Part shown: in pieces, positions 17,873-26,634 of the stretch
How positions within the stretch are numbered: position 1 is the first letter of the stretch
How the letters are laid out: the number at the start of each line of letters is the position of its first letter
Assembly (NCBI GenBank): GCA_963773605.1
Contig: CAVZBT010000010.1
Coordinates: forward strand, 372,001-436,000
Direction: 5' to 3'
DNA: 64,000 nt
From: CAVZBT01 sp963773605
GTDB taxonomy: Bacteria > Acidobacteriota > UBA6911
The notes under the pieces: generated by a model
What the model was told of the DNA's origin: nothing
Databases searched by the model: none
The model's input: only the letters and a program-made list of their open reading frames with translations
Translations under genes and position numbers: made by a program

Positions 17873-20800
17873 ATGAGACAGCATGGACTTCATAAAATTG
17901 CGGTCGGTCTCGTACTCATTGCCTTTTTCGCTTCAATCGCGCACGCGCAAGTACTCACCGGCACCGTGACCGGCAATGTGAAGGATGCCACCGGAGCGGT
18001 CGTCCCGGGAGCCGATATCCGGCTGACCAATCTGGACACGGGAGTGGTGCGGACGGCCGTCAGCGACGAGTCCGGCAACTACCAATTCCTGCTGGTGCCC
18101 CTGGGAACCTACAGTCTTGAAGCCTCCCTGACGGGCTTCCGAACCTTCCGCCGAGCCGGCATCCTCGTGGAAGCGGATCGATCACTGGGCGTCCCGGTTC
18201 AGATGCAGGTGGGTCAAATCGCGGACACGGTGGAGGTGTTTTCCGGCACGCCACTGCTTGATCCGGTCACTTCGACCCTTGGATCGGTCATGGAGGAGCA
18301 GAAGATCGCCGCTCTGCCCCTGTATGGCCGCAATCCGATGGGGCTGGCGAATCTGGTTCCAACCGTGCGCGGCATCGGCTATTTCGGCGGACCGACCCTG
18401 TCCACCTGGCGCACCTCGGCTGTGAGTATCGGCGGAGGAGATTACCGCTCCAACAGCACGCTGGTGGACGGCATTGCCAACGAGAAAATGACCGATGGAG
18501 GCGCCATTGTCGTTCCGTCGGTAGAGGGTACCAAGGAATTCAAGGTCATTACCAACGCGATGGCCGCTGAATTCGGAAGGACTGCGGGGGGGATCGTCAG
18601 CATCATCACAAAGTCGGGAAGCAACGATTTCCACGGCAGCGCTTTCGAATACATCCGCAACGACAAATTGAATGCGAACGAATTTTTTGCCAACAAGGCG
18701 AAGCGGCCCCGGTCCACGCTTCGCTGGAACCAGTTCGGCGCCAGCCTGGGCGGCCCGGTAATCAAGAACAAGCTCTTTTTCTTCGGTGGCTATGACGGGT
18801 ATCGGGAGCGCCGACAGTCCCAGTCAACCCTCACTGTTCCCACGGAACTGCAACGCAATGGGGATTTCTCCCAGACACGCACAGCAACCGGCGTCCCGAT
18901 CACTATCTATGACCCATTGACTACAGTTCCCGATCCGGCCAAGCCCGGAAGCTATATTCGGACCGCATTTCCAGATAATAGAATTCCTGACAGTCGCATC
19001 AATCCCGTGTCGAAGAGTGTCATGAGGTACATTCCGCTCCCCAATCTCCCGGGGCTGGCGAACACCGGCGCGCAGAATTACTTCTCGACGTCGCCGGCAC
19101 CGATTGATAAGAACCATGTCAATCTGAGACTCGACTACAACCTGACGCCTTCCCGAATTATCGCCGTGAGATACATCTGGGAAAAAATCAACTGGGGGTT
19201 TCCCAACGCTTACAACAATATTGCGGCCCTGGACGGCCGCACCATCTTCATTCCGCGCCACAACGTATCCCTGCACTATACGGATGCGCTGTCGTCGACA
19301 TTTTTCGTCGATGCCAGAGCCGGGTTCAGCTCCGAGAACGAGCATTGGACAGTGCCCGGGGGTGATTTCGACGTGACTTCGATCGGCATGCCGGCGAGTT
19401 TCGAAAGTAACCGGCAGAAGAACAAGGACGGTTTCCCCGGATTCACCGTCGCAGATATGGATACCTTCGGCAGACCCCTGGCGGCCGGCAACCCCTCTGC
19501 CACAGGCACGGGCAGCGTTGCATTCACGAAAGCCTACCAGAAGCACAGCATCAAATTCGGCTATGACCATCGCCTTTACAGGAGAAACAACTGGAACGGG
19601 TCCTCAGGGGATTACGCTTTCACGCGGGGATTCACACAAGGGCCTAATCCTCTGGTGGCGAGCGCTTCGGCCGGCTACGGCTTCGCATCCTTCCTGCTCG
19701 GGTATCCATCGAGCGGATCGATCCCATGGTACACGGATGAAACCAGGAGCCTGCATTACAACGCGACCTTCGTCCAGGACGACTGGAAAGTGACCTCCCG
19801 GCTGACCCTGAACATAGGTGTCCGCTGGGAACGCGAAGGCGCCGTCCGTGATCGCTATGATGTGTTGAGTAACTTCGATCCGAACATGCAGTCACCGCTG
19901 AGTGTTCCGGGAATGTCCTTGCGCGGGGGACTCAAGTATCCGGGCGTCGACCTTTCGAGGAATATAGCGGAGGTCAGCAACAGGAATTTCGCTCCCCGTT
20001 TCGGGTTTGCGTATCAGCTATCTCAGAAGGTGGTCGTGCGCGGAGGTTACGGCCTCGTCTATATTCCGACGACCGGAACGTCGTACCCGGCCACGGGCTT
20101 CACCCTGAGTTCCACCATGACCAGCTCCATCGACGGAGGGTTGACCCCCAAGGATACCCTGAGCAATCCCTTCCCCAACGGCGCGCTGAGACCGACGGGA
20201 AGCAGCAAGGGAGCTCTGACGGGGATCGGCACGAGCGTATCCGGCGTATTGCGGGATGTCAGGCGCGGTTACGCACAGCAGTGGAATCTGACGGTTCAGT
20301 ACGAGCCGCTCGCCAATTGGCTCCTGGAGGCAGCCTGGATCGCCAACAAGGGTACACGGATGATGAGACCCCTGTCGCTGAATTACCTGTCGCCGGAGAA
20401 TTTCGCCCTGGGAACCAAGCTCGCCGGCTCGGTGGCCAATCCTTTCTACGGAATCATCACGAGCGGACCTTTGAGCGGCAAGACCACCACGCTGGCGCAG
20501 ACGTTGTTGCCTTTCCCGCAATTTACGACCGTGGACGGGGTCTACGCATTCTGGGGCAACTCGATTTATCACGGCCTGGCCGTGAAAGTCGAAAAGCGGC
20601 TCTCCGATGGATTGTCCGTGATGATGGCCTACACCAACTCAAAGATGATCGACGACGGCAGGGTGGCAGGTGGCGGAGCCCCCGCGGGATCGGTCACCGT
20701 CGGAGCCGTGCAGAATTGGAACAATCTGCGAGCGGAACGCTCCCGGAGCGACCAGGACTTTCCGCAGAGACTGTCCCTTGCCGCAACCTGGGATATTCCC

Positions 20801-21280
20801 TACCAGGGTGGCGGCAATCCGTTCCTGAAAACAGTGTTGGGTGGGTGGCGGATGAACGGCATCACGACGCTGGAGTCCGGGAGGCCCATCTCCCTCGCCG
20901 CGACGGTGGCGGGGGGCGGCAGCCGTCCGAACGTCGTTCCAGGCAAGACAGCCGAACTGGACAATCCAACCATCGATCGGTGGTTCGATATCAGCGCATT
21001 CGCGCAACCGGCTCCCTATACCTACGGCAATGTTTCCCGAACCCTGCCGGACGTTTCCAGCGACGGGCTCTTCAGCATCGATGCCTCCATTTCGAAGACC
21101 TTTTCGATCACCGAAAAATACCGGCTGCAGTTCCGGGCCGAAGCCTTCAACCTGACAAACACGCCTACCTTCGATGCGCCCGGCCGCACCATCGGCACCG
21201 CGACGTTCGGTGTGGTCACAGCGACGGCTTTTCTTCCCAGGCCGAGGGAATTGCAGTTTGCCTTGAGGCTTGATTTCTAA
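17873..21280 (+). CDS. Oar-like TonB-dependent outer-membrane receptor
   Basis: 1135 residues, with GGAGG eight bases before ATG 17873. A signal peptide ending in AHAQ is followed by a carboxypeptidase-regulatory-like beta domain (VTGNVKDATGAVVPGADIRLTN...), a plug domain (around PLYGRNPMGL to ITKSGSNDFHGSAFEYIRN) and a large beta barrel ending in PRPRELQFALRLDF, with a terminal aromatic residue. Acidobacteria carry many such receptors, thought to import large substrates, possibly oligosaccharides. Here it is followed by cell-wall-fragment enzymes, so it is a candidate muropeptide or glycan importer (inference). Confidence 0.9.
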   Translation: MRQHGLHKIAVGLVLIAFFASIAHAQVLTGTVTGNVKDATGAVVPGADIRLTNLDTGVVRTAVSDESGNYQFLLVPLGTYSLEASLTGFRTFRRAGILVEADRSLGVPVQMQVGQIADTVEVFSGTPLLDPVTSTLGSVMEEQKIAALPLYGRNPMGLANLVPTVRGIGYFGGPTLSTWRTSAVSIGGGDYRSNSTLVDGIANEKMTDGGAIVVPSVEGTKEFKVITNAMAAEFGRTAGGIVSIITKSGSNDFHGSAFEYIRNDKLNANEFFANKAKRPRSTLRWNQFGASLGGPVIKNKLFFFGGYDGYRERRQSQSTLTVPTELQRNGDFSQTRTATGVPITIYDPLTTVPDPAKPGSYIRTAFPDNRIPDSRINPVSKSVMRYIPLPNLPGLANTGAQNYFSTSPAPIDKNHVNLRLDYNLTPSRIIAVRYIWEKINWGFPNAYNNIAALDGRTIFIPRHNVSLHYTDALSSTFFVDARAGFSSENEHWTVPGGDFDVTSIGMPASFESNRQKNKDGFPGFTVADMDTFGRPLAAGNPSATGTGSVAFTKAYQKHSIKFGYDHRLYRRNNWNGSSGDYAFTRGFTQGPNPLVASASAGYGFASFLLGYPSSGSIPWYTDETRSLHYNATFVQDDWKVTSRLTLNIGVRWEREGAVRDRYDVLSNFDPNMQSPLSVPGMSLRGGLKYPGVDLSRNIAEVSNRNFAPRFGFAYQLSQKVVVRGGYGLVYIPTTGTSYPATGFTLSSTMTSSIDGGLTPKDTLSNPFPNGALRPTGSSKGALTGIGTSVSGVLRDVRRGYAQQWNLTVQYEPLANWLLEAAWIANKGTRMMRPLSLNYLSPENFALGTKLAGSVANPFYGIITSGPLSGKTTTLAQTLLPFPQFTTVDGVYAFWGNSIYHGLAVKVEKRLSDGLSVMMAYTNSKMIDDGRVAGGGAPAGSVTVGAVQNWNNLRAERSRSDQDFPQRLSLAATWDIPYQGGGNPFLKTVLGGWRMNGITTLESGRPISLAATVAGGGSRPNVVPGKTAELDNPTIDRWFDISAFAQPAPYTYGNVSRTLPDVSSDGLFSIDASISKTFSITEKYRLQFRAEAFNLTNTPTFDAPGRTIGTATFGVVTATAFLPRPRELQFALRLDF

Positions 21281-21337
21281 AATGGCGGCCGGGCAAGGAC
21301 AGACTTGTCCGGATTGCACTTCCACTGATGTATGCAT

Positions 21338-21366
21338 GCAGGTCCCATCCGGCGGATGGGACCTGC
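21338..21366. terminator. Perfect hairpin after the receptor gene
   Basis: A 13-bp perfect stem (GCAGGTCCCATCC / GGATGGGACCTGC) with a 3-base loop lies 57 bp after the receptor stop and 44 bp before the next gene. No T-run follows. It may be a partial terminator, or an mRNA-stability element that makes receptor transcript levels differ from the downstream enzymes. Confidence 0.6.
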
Positions 21367-21410
21367 GGATCCCTGCGGCGCTGGATTTTGAATAATTTCG
21401 CGAGGTCGGC

Positions 21411-22103
21411 ATGAGCAAAATAATGGCTATCGTGGCCCACCCTGGCGATGCGCTGTTCACTATGGGCGCAACGGTTGCCCAGCACATCCACGACGGCGGC
21501 AGCGGTGTTTTTCTCAGCCTTTCGCTGGGCGAGAAGGGCGCGCCCAGGAATATACCGGTCAAAGAGTATGGCGACCTGCAGAAGGCAGCCATGGCGCAAG
21601 CCGCCAAAATCCTGGGTGCCGAGTACGACCTGCTGACCTATCCCGATGCAGAGATCCCTGCTGATGAAGCGATCACGCTGGAGGTTTGTGACCAGATCCG
21701 TAAACACAAGCCCGCCATCGTCGTTACGCACTGGAGCGGCACATGGCACAAGGACCACCTCCACTGCCATATGCTCGTAAACGACGCCATTTTCTATGCC
21801 GATCTGGCCACCCTTCAGAGGAAGCTGGACGCCCATACCGTGGGGAAGCTCTATTACGCCGAGAACTGGGAGGACATCACAAATTTCCAGCCGGAGGTCT
21901 ACCTCGACATCAGCCCGGTTTTCGAAAAGTGGATGGAGGCCTGTGATGCGTTCCCGATGTGGCGAGGACAGACCGGCTTTTTCCGGTACAACGATTACTA
22001 CCGCAGCCTGGCCCTCATGAGGGGATGCCTCTCCAGGTTCAAATACGCTGTGGCGCTCATGCGGGATCCCTATCAGCGCCAGACGAATGTGAAGTCTCTG
22101 TAG
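21411..22103 (+). CDS. PIG-L/LmbE-family deacetylase-like protein with altered active-site motif
   Basis: 230 residues. PIG-L proteins are zinc-dependent de-N-acetylases acting on GlcNAc-type sugars. The N-terminus IMAIVAHPGDALFTMGAT corresponds to the AHPDDE motif, but the first Asp (general base in MshB) is Gly and the Glu is Ala; the His and the second Asp, both zinc ligands, are kept. The downstream zinc-binding His region is WHKDHLHCH. The fold also includes LSLSLGEKGAP. It is either a natural variant using another base or a catalytically changed member. It lies between the receptor and a ROK kinase, consistent with an N-acetylated sugar substrate. Confidence 0.75.
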   Translation: MSKIMAIVAHPGDALFTMGATVAQHIHDGGSGVFLSLSLGEKGAPRNIPVKEYGDLQKAAMAQAAKILGAEYDLLTYPDAEIPADEAITLEVCDQIRKHKPAIVVTHWSGTWHKDHLHCHMLVNDAIFYADLATLQRKLDAHTVGKLYYAENWEDITNFQPEVYLDISPVFEKWMEACDAFPMWRGQTGFFRYNDYYRSLALMRGCLSRFKYAVALMRDPYQRQTNVKSL

Positions 22104-22152
22104 CGTCATTTCCTCGCTCTTTGCGCCCCTGCGTTCAGATAGAAGGTGGAAC

Positions 22153-23127
22153 ATGGCGGTCATTGCGGCGGACTTGGGAGGTACTAAGCTGGCCACAGCC
22201 CTGTTCGATCCCATGAGGGGCCCGGAACACACAACCGCGGTTCCCCTGGAGGGACGCAAGGGGGAGGAGGTTGGGGAGAAGATCCTGCAGGAATGCAGCA
22301 GGCTGCAGCACATGAGTGGGAGACGAGGGCAACGAATCGATGCAATCGGAATAGCCGTGCCCGGAATCTTTCGGCCGGAGAACGGCACGGTGTGGGCTCC
22401 CAACATCCCGGGATGGGAACAATACCCTCTTCACAAGGAACTGTCGGATCTGTCCGGCGGAAGCATACCGGTCTTTATCGAGAGCGATCGCGCCTGCTGC
22501 ATCCTTGGAGAGGTCTGGCAGGGTGCGGCGCAAGGGTGTAGAAACGCCGTTTTCCTCACCATCGGCACCGGCATCGGCGCGGGCGTGATCGCGGACGGCA
22601 GGGTGCTTCGCGGTGCCCTGGATATCGCCGGTTCGATCGGCTGGCTGGCTTTGTGCCGGCCGTTCCTTCCCCATTATTCGCCGGTGGGCTGCTTTGAATA
22701 CCATGCCTCAGGCGACGGAATCTCCCGAATGGCCAATGAGCGGATCGCTGCCAATCCCTCGTACGCGGGGATTCTGGTACAGGGCCAAATTCGCGCCCAC
22801 GATGTTTTCCGGGCTTACGAGTCTGAGGATCCGATTGCGCGAAGCGTGCTCACGGATTGCGTCGAACTGTGGGGGATGGGCTCGGCCAACCTTATCAGCA
22901 TCCTCAATCCCGAGGTGATCGTCTTCGGCGGCGGGGTGTTCGGGCCGGCGACGCAGTTTTTGGAGGCCATAAGGCACGAAGCCGGAAAATGGGCGCAGCC
23001 GATCTCATTCAAGCACGTGCGGTTCGAAATCTCGCGTCTGGGCGGCGCCGCCGCTCTCTATGGCGCCGCATTCGCCGCCATGCAAAACATCACTCCTAGG
23101 ATTCGAGATTCGGACCATTCGGGATAG
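22153..23127 (+). CDS. ROK-family sugar kinase, probable N-acetylhexosamine kinase
   Basis: 324 residues. The N-terminal ATP-binding motif is AADLGGTKLATALFD. The catalytic Asp is in IESDRACCILGE, phosphate binding in TIGTGIGAGVI, and the adenosine motif in IVFGGGVFG. The ROK zinc motif CxCGxxGCxE is only half kept (SPVGCFEYHASG retains GCxE). ROK kinases with this context usually phosphorylate GlcNAc, ManNAc or related aminosugars at C6. It lies 49 bp after the deacetylase-like gene with AAGGTGGA before the start. MurNAc is another possible substrate. Confidence 0.8.
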   Translation: MAVIAADLGGTKLATALFDPMRGPEHTTAVPLEGRKGEEVGEKILQECSRLQHMSGRRGQRIDAIGIAVPGIFRPENGTVWAPNIPGWEQYPLHKELSDLSGGSIPVFIESDRACCILGEVWQGAAQGCRNAVFLTIGTGIGAGVIADGRVLRGALDIAGSIGWLALCRPFLPHYSPVGCFEYHASGDGISRMANERIAANPSYAGILVQGQIRAHDVFRAYESEDPIARSVLTDCVELWGMGSANLISILNPEVIVFGGGVFGPATQFLEAIRHEAGKWAQPISFKHVRFEISRLGGAAALYGAAFAAMQNITPRIRDSDHSG

Positions 23128-23160
23128 ATATCAATTTATGTCCAATTCACCGGAGAAGCC

Positions 23161-24300
23161 ATGACGACGAGTCGCCGGCATTTTCTCGCCAATATGGCAT
23201 TCACGGGGGCGGCGGCGACCACAGCGTCGCACCGGCATACCCTGGGATCCCACAGCGGGGCTGATCGTCTCAACGGGGGTGTCCATTCCATCCTCGAGGC
23301 CAACCACCCATACACCTTCGTGGATTCGTGTATGCAGATCTGGCCGGACGCCGATCTGGCCAACGCGCACCGACACGGTGTCACCGCCTATGCAGTCACT
23401 GCGTGGGCGCCCAACGCAAGTATCGACGTGGCGCTCGAACGAATGATGACCTGGTATCTGATTACGCGCGGGAATCCCAATCTCTCCGTCGCCTGTACCG
23501 TGCATGACGTTCTCAGGGCAAAACAGGATAGCGCCGCCGCCCTCATCCTTACGGCTCAGGATGGCGACTGGATCGGGGAAAAGCTGCACCGGATCGAGGC
23601 GTTACAGCGGCTGGGACTGCGCATGATGGTGCCGTCCCATAATCGCACCAACCACCTCTGTGACGGGTGTCTCGATCGCACGTCCAGCGGACTTACGCGC
23701 ACCGGCCAGCTCGTCGTCGATGAGAGCAATCGTGTCGGCATCGTACTCGACTGCAGTCACGTGGGGAAGAAGTCGACGCTGGAGATCATTGATCGAAGCC
23801 GACATCCCTGTGTGTTCAGCCATTCGAACCCGAGCGCCATCGTTCCGAATCCGAGGAACATCGATGACGAACAGATCAAGGCTTGTGCCGCGCGGGGCGG
23901 CGTAATCGGACTCGTCTCCTGGGGACCGATGGTGATGCACCCCGACCGGCCACACTGGCCGACACTCGAGGAATTCATTGACCTGATCGATCATGTAGCC
24001 GGACTCCTGGGCAATGTGGAAAACATCGGGATCAGCACCGACATGTCGATCGGGACATACCCGGATCCCGAGCGCACTCCGTGGGGCGACCTGGTCCTGC
24101 GCGATCCCTCGGAATCCTACGACCAGCACGTCACCGCAGATATCAGGTCACCCCGGCGCAACATCAGCGGATTCTCCGATTATGCCGAAGTAACCAATCT
24201 GATCTCCCGGCTGGAGCGGCGGGGATATAAGGACGCGGCCATTCGTAAAATTCTCGGAGATAACTTTCTGCGGATTTTTGCGCAGGTCTGGCCTGGATAG
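23161..24300 (+). CDS. TAT-exported M19 membrane-dipeptidase-like protein lacking the usual metal motif
   Basis: 379 residues with a twin-arginine signal (SRRHFLANMAF). The barrel matches M19 renal-type dipeptidases, with conserved second-half segments GIVLDCSHVG and PCVFSHSNPSAIVPNPRNIDDEQIKA, and ILGDNFLRIF at the end. The first metal motif, normally DGHND, is replaced by VDSCMQIWPD, and the bridging Glu region reads ILTAQDGDW. The binuclear zinc site may therefore be incomplete. Relatives hydrolyse dipeptides, including those with D-residues, which fits stem-peptide trimming. It is 33 bp after the kinase, with GGAGAAG before the start. Confidence 0.7.
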   Translation: MTTSRRHFLANMAFTGAAATTASHRHTLGSHSGADRLNGGVHSILEANHPYTFVDSCMQIWPDADLANAHRHGVTAYAVTAWAPNASIDVALERMMTWYLITRGNPNLSVACTVHDVLRAKQDSAAALILTAQDGDWIGEKLHRIEALQRLGLRMMVPSHNRTNHLCDGCLDRTSSGLTRTGQLVVDESNRVGIVLDCSHVGKKSTLEIIDRSRHPCVFSHSNPSAIVPNPRNIDDEQIKACAARGGVIGLVSWGPMVMHPDRPHWPTLEEFIDLIDHVAGLLGNVENIGISTDMSIGTYPDPERTPWGDLVLRDPSESYDQHVTADIRSPRRNISGFSDYAEVTNLISRLERRGYKDAAIRKILGDNFLRIFAQVWPG

Positions 24301-24332
24301 TGATATTCGCGCCGGCGCACTGAGGCGCGGAG

Positions 24333-26423
24333 ATGGGAGTGTCTGTGAAAATCGTACGTCTTTGTGCCTGCCTGTTATTCGTTGCGCTGCTGTCTCCGGC
24401 TCAGACTGTCAGGCCCGATCCTCAGCTGCAGAAAATTGTTCAGGAAATCAGGGCGCATGTGAGTGCCAGCGAGGCGATGGACCTGGTAGCCCAGTTGCAC
24501 TCGATCGATCGCTGGGGGGACTTTTCCCGATACGAACAGAGCGCCCGGTTCCTGCAAAAAAAGATGACGGACCTCGGGCTTCGCGACGTCGAGTTCCTCT
24601 CGGCTCCCGCCGATGGCGTCAGCCAGTTCGGCTGGTGGACCATGCCGTTGGCCTGGGATGTGAAAAAGGCGACCCTGGAATTGGTGGAACCGACACCGCC
24701 GCCCGGAATGGGGGTATTGTGCGACTACAGCCAGGAATCCGCTTCCCTGATTCAATGGAGCGGGTCCACACCCCCCGGCGGAGTCATCGCCGAAGTGATG
24801 GAACTCAACGCCACGCGTGTTCAAGACCTCAAGGGACTCGATGTGAAAGGGAAGATGATTCTGGTCGAAGTTCCCGCGGGGCTGTCGGAGCGGGGTGCGC
24901 TTAAGGCGGCGCTGCACAAAATGGGAGCCGCTGGAATCATCAGCGACTACTCTGAAAACAGGGACCTGCGCGATGGGCACTATTGGGTGAATGCCTGGGG
25001 AGATCATGGATGGGGCTTCACCAAAACCTCCACCCCGGCGGTTGGTTTTTCGATCACGCCCAGGCAGGGCGAGTCCTTACGAAGCCTGCTCCGGCGCGGG
25101 ATCAAGGTTCGCGTCAAAGCCATTGCCGAAACCCGGTACTATGCCGGATCGTATTCCTATGCCACCGGCGTGATACCGGGCGGTGTTTCCGACGAGGAGG
25201 TCCTGACGCTCGGCCACGGCTTCGAGCTTGGAGCACAGGACAATTCGACGGGGCAGGCCGGGATGCTCCAGGCTGTCGCTGCGATACGACGCGCCATCGA
25301 GGCAGGCAACCTGCCGCGGCCGAGGCGCAGCATCCGGATTCTGACGTTCCCCGAGGACTATGGCTCCTCGCACTACATAGCCACGCACATGGATCGCATG
25401 AAGCGGACGGTAGGCGCCATCCATATGGATGTGGCTGCGGGAGATTACGACGTTCTGGGAGCCTACTCATTCGGCAGGACTCCCGATGTGACACGTTCGT
25501 ACCATGATGCTCTGATAATGCGGGTAGCCGAAACGTACTACTCCTCTACCGGCGGGCGCAACCGAATGCCGCTGCTGGCTCCTTACAGTCCAACAGCGGA
25601 CACATACCCGAGCGAGCCGATGATTGGCGTTCCGACCATAGCGGCACGCGGCAGCAGCGGGGCGGTACCGGTGCATCACAACAGTGAGGACACGCTGAAC
25701 CGGGTTGATCCCCGCTCGTTGCGGGATCTCAGCGCGCTGGTTGGTGCTTACCTTTACTATCTGGCATCGGCGGGCGAAGCGGATATTCCCTGGCTCATCA
25801 GCATCACGCTGGATCGGAGCTACGATAATGCGCTTCGCACGGCGATGCCGTACCTGAACCAGCTGATGGCAGCGCAGAATGGCCAGATGCTGGGCCGCGA
25901 GCTTTATTGGGGACTTGCCAGGATCAAGTACAACGCCGACTGCGACGAAGGGGCGATCCTTTCCCTTCTGCGGCTGGTCGCGCCCGAAAACCGCGAGAAA
26001 ACCCGAGCCGTGCTGGAACCTTCCTTGAAGAGCATTCGGCACTTCGCTGACGAACAATCCGAGCGATTGCAGCAGACGGCCAATCAGCGTGCCGGCGAGC
26101 TGAAACTCTCCGTGCCCGTGGAGGCGGCTGCCCCTCCGGCGGATCCCCGTCGCGCAGAGGCTGCTTCGTTCATCGTGAAACGGAAAAAGTTTGGCCCGAT
26201 CACTCTGGACGACCTCCCACTCGATCAGCGCCAGGGCTTTCCCGGTTTCGCCGCGCAGCCTGCGCCGCTGCGACTTCTCTACTGGGCCGATGGCAAACGG
26301 ACCGCCGCCGAGGTGATTCGACTGATCGAACTGGACCAGGGGCCGATGGATTTCGATTTTGTTGGCTATTACAGGATGCTGGCCCAACACGGCTACGTGG
26401 ATCTTATGGCGGCACCGGAGTGA
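24333..26423 (+). CDS. Secreted M28-family zinc aminopeptidase-like protein
   Basis: 696 residues. A signal peptide (IVRLCACLLFVALLSPAQ) precedes an inserted PA-like domain (DLKGLDVKGKMILVEVP...GAAGIISDY) and an M28 catalytic domain. Ligand positions are all present: LGHGFELGAQDNSTG (His, Asp), FPEDYGSSH (Glu-Asp), IHMDVAAGD (Asp) and PVHHNSEDT (His). A C-terminal winged-helix-like domain follows (ADGKRTAAEVIRLIELD), as in aminopeptidases of this size class. It is expected to remove N-terminal amino acids from peptides in the periplasm, so it could trim stem peptides. 32 bp after the dipeptidase-like gene. Confidence 0.8.
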   Translation: MGVSVKIVRLCACLLFVALLSPAQTVRPDPQLQKIVQEIRAHVSASEAMDLVAQLHSIDRWGDFSRYEQSARFLQKKMTDLGLRDVEFLSAPADGVSQFGWWTMPLAWDVKKATLELVEPTPPPGMGVLCDYSQESASLIQWSGSTPPGGVIAEVMELNATRVQDLKGLDVKGKMILVEVPAGLSERGALKAALHKMGAAGIISDYSENRDLRDGHYWVNAWGDHGWGFTKTSTPAVGFSITPRQGESLRSLLRRGIKVRVKAIAETRYYAGSYSYATGVIPGGVSDEEVLTLGHGFELGAQDNSTGQAGMLQAVAAIRRAIEAGNLPRPRRSIRILTFPEDYGSSHYIATHMDRMKRTVGAIHMDVAAGDYDVLGAYSFGRTPDVTRSYHDALIMRVAETYYSSTGGRNRMPLLAPYSPTADTYPSEPMIGVPTIAARGSSGAVPVHHNSEDTLNRVDPRSLRDLSALVGAYLYYLASAGEADIPWLISITLDRSYDNALRTAMPYLNQLMAAQNGQMLGRELYWGLARIKYNADCDEGAILSLLRLVAPENREKTRAVLEPSLKSIRHFADEQSERLQQTANQRAGELKLSVPVEAAAPPADPRRAEAASFIVKRKKFGPITLDDLPLDQRQGFPGFAAQPAPLRLLYWADGKRTAAEVIRLIELDQGPMDFDFVGYYRMLAQHGYVDLMAAPE

Positions 26424-26634
26424 GTGGTTACCGGGAGCGTCCCCAAGCCGCGAATCGAGCCGGCCAATCTCCGCGGCACCCAGGCCCGAAGACGCTGCCG
26501 GCTCGGATTTTGCCTGGAACCGCCGACGAATGTGAGCGCGGCCGTTACGCGCGCAACCCTGGACGGGAAGAACCCGGGATGATGGATACCGGAACAGAAT
26601 TTGATGGTAGAGCACCCAATGCCGAGGAGGGAAG

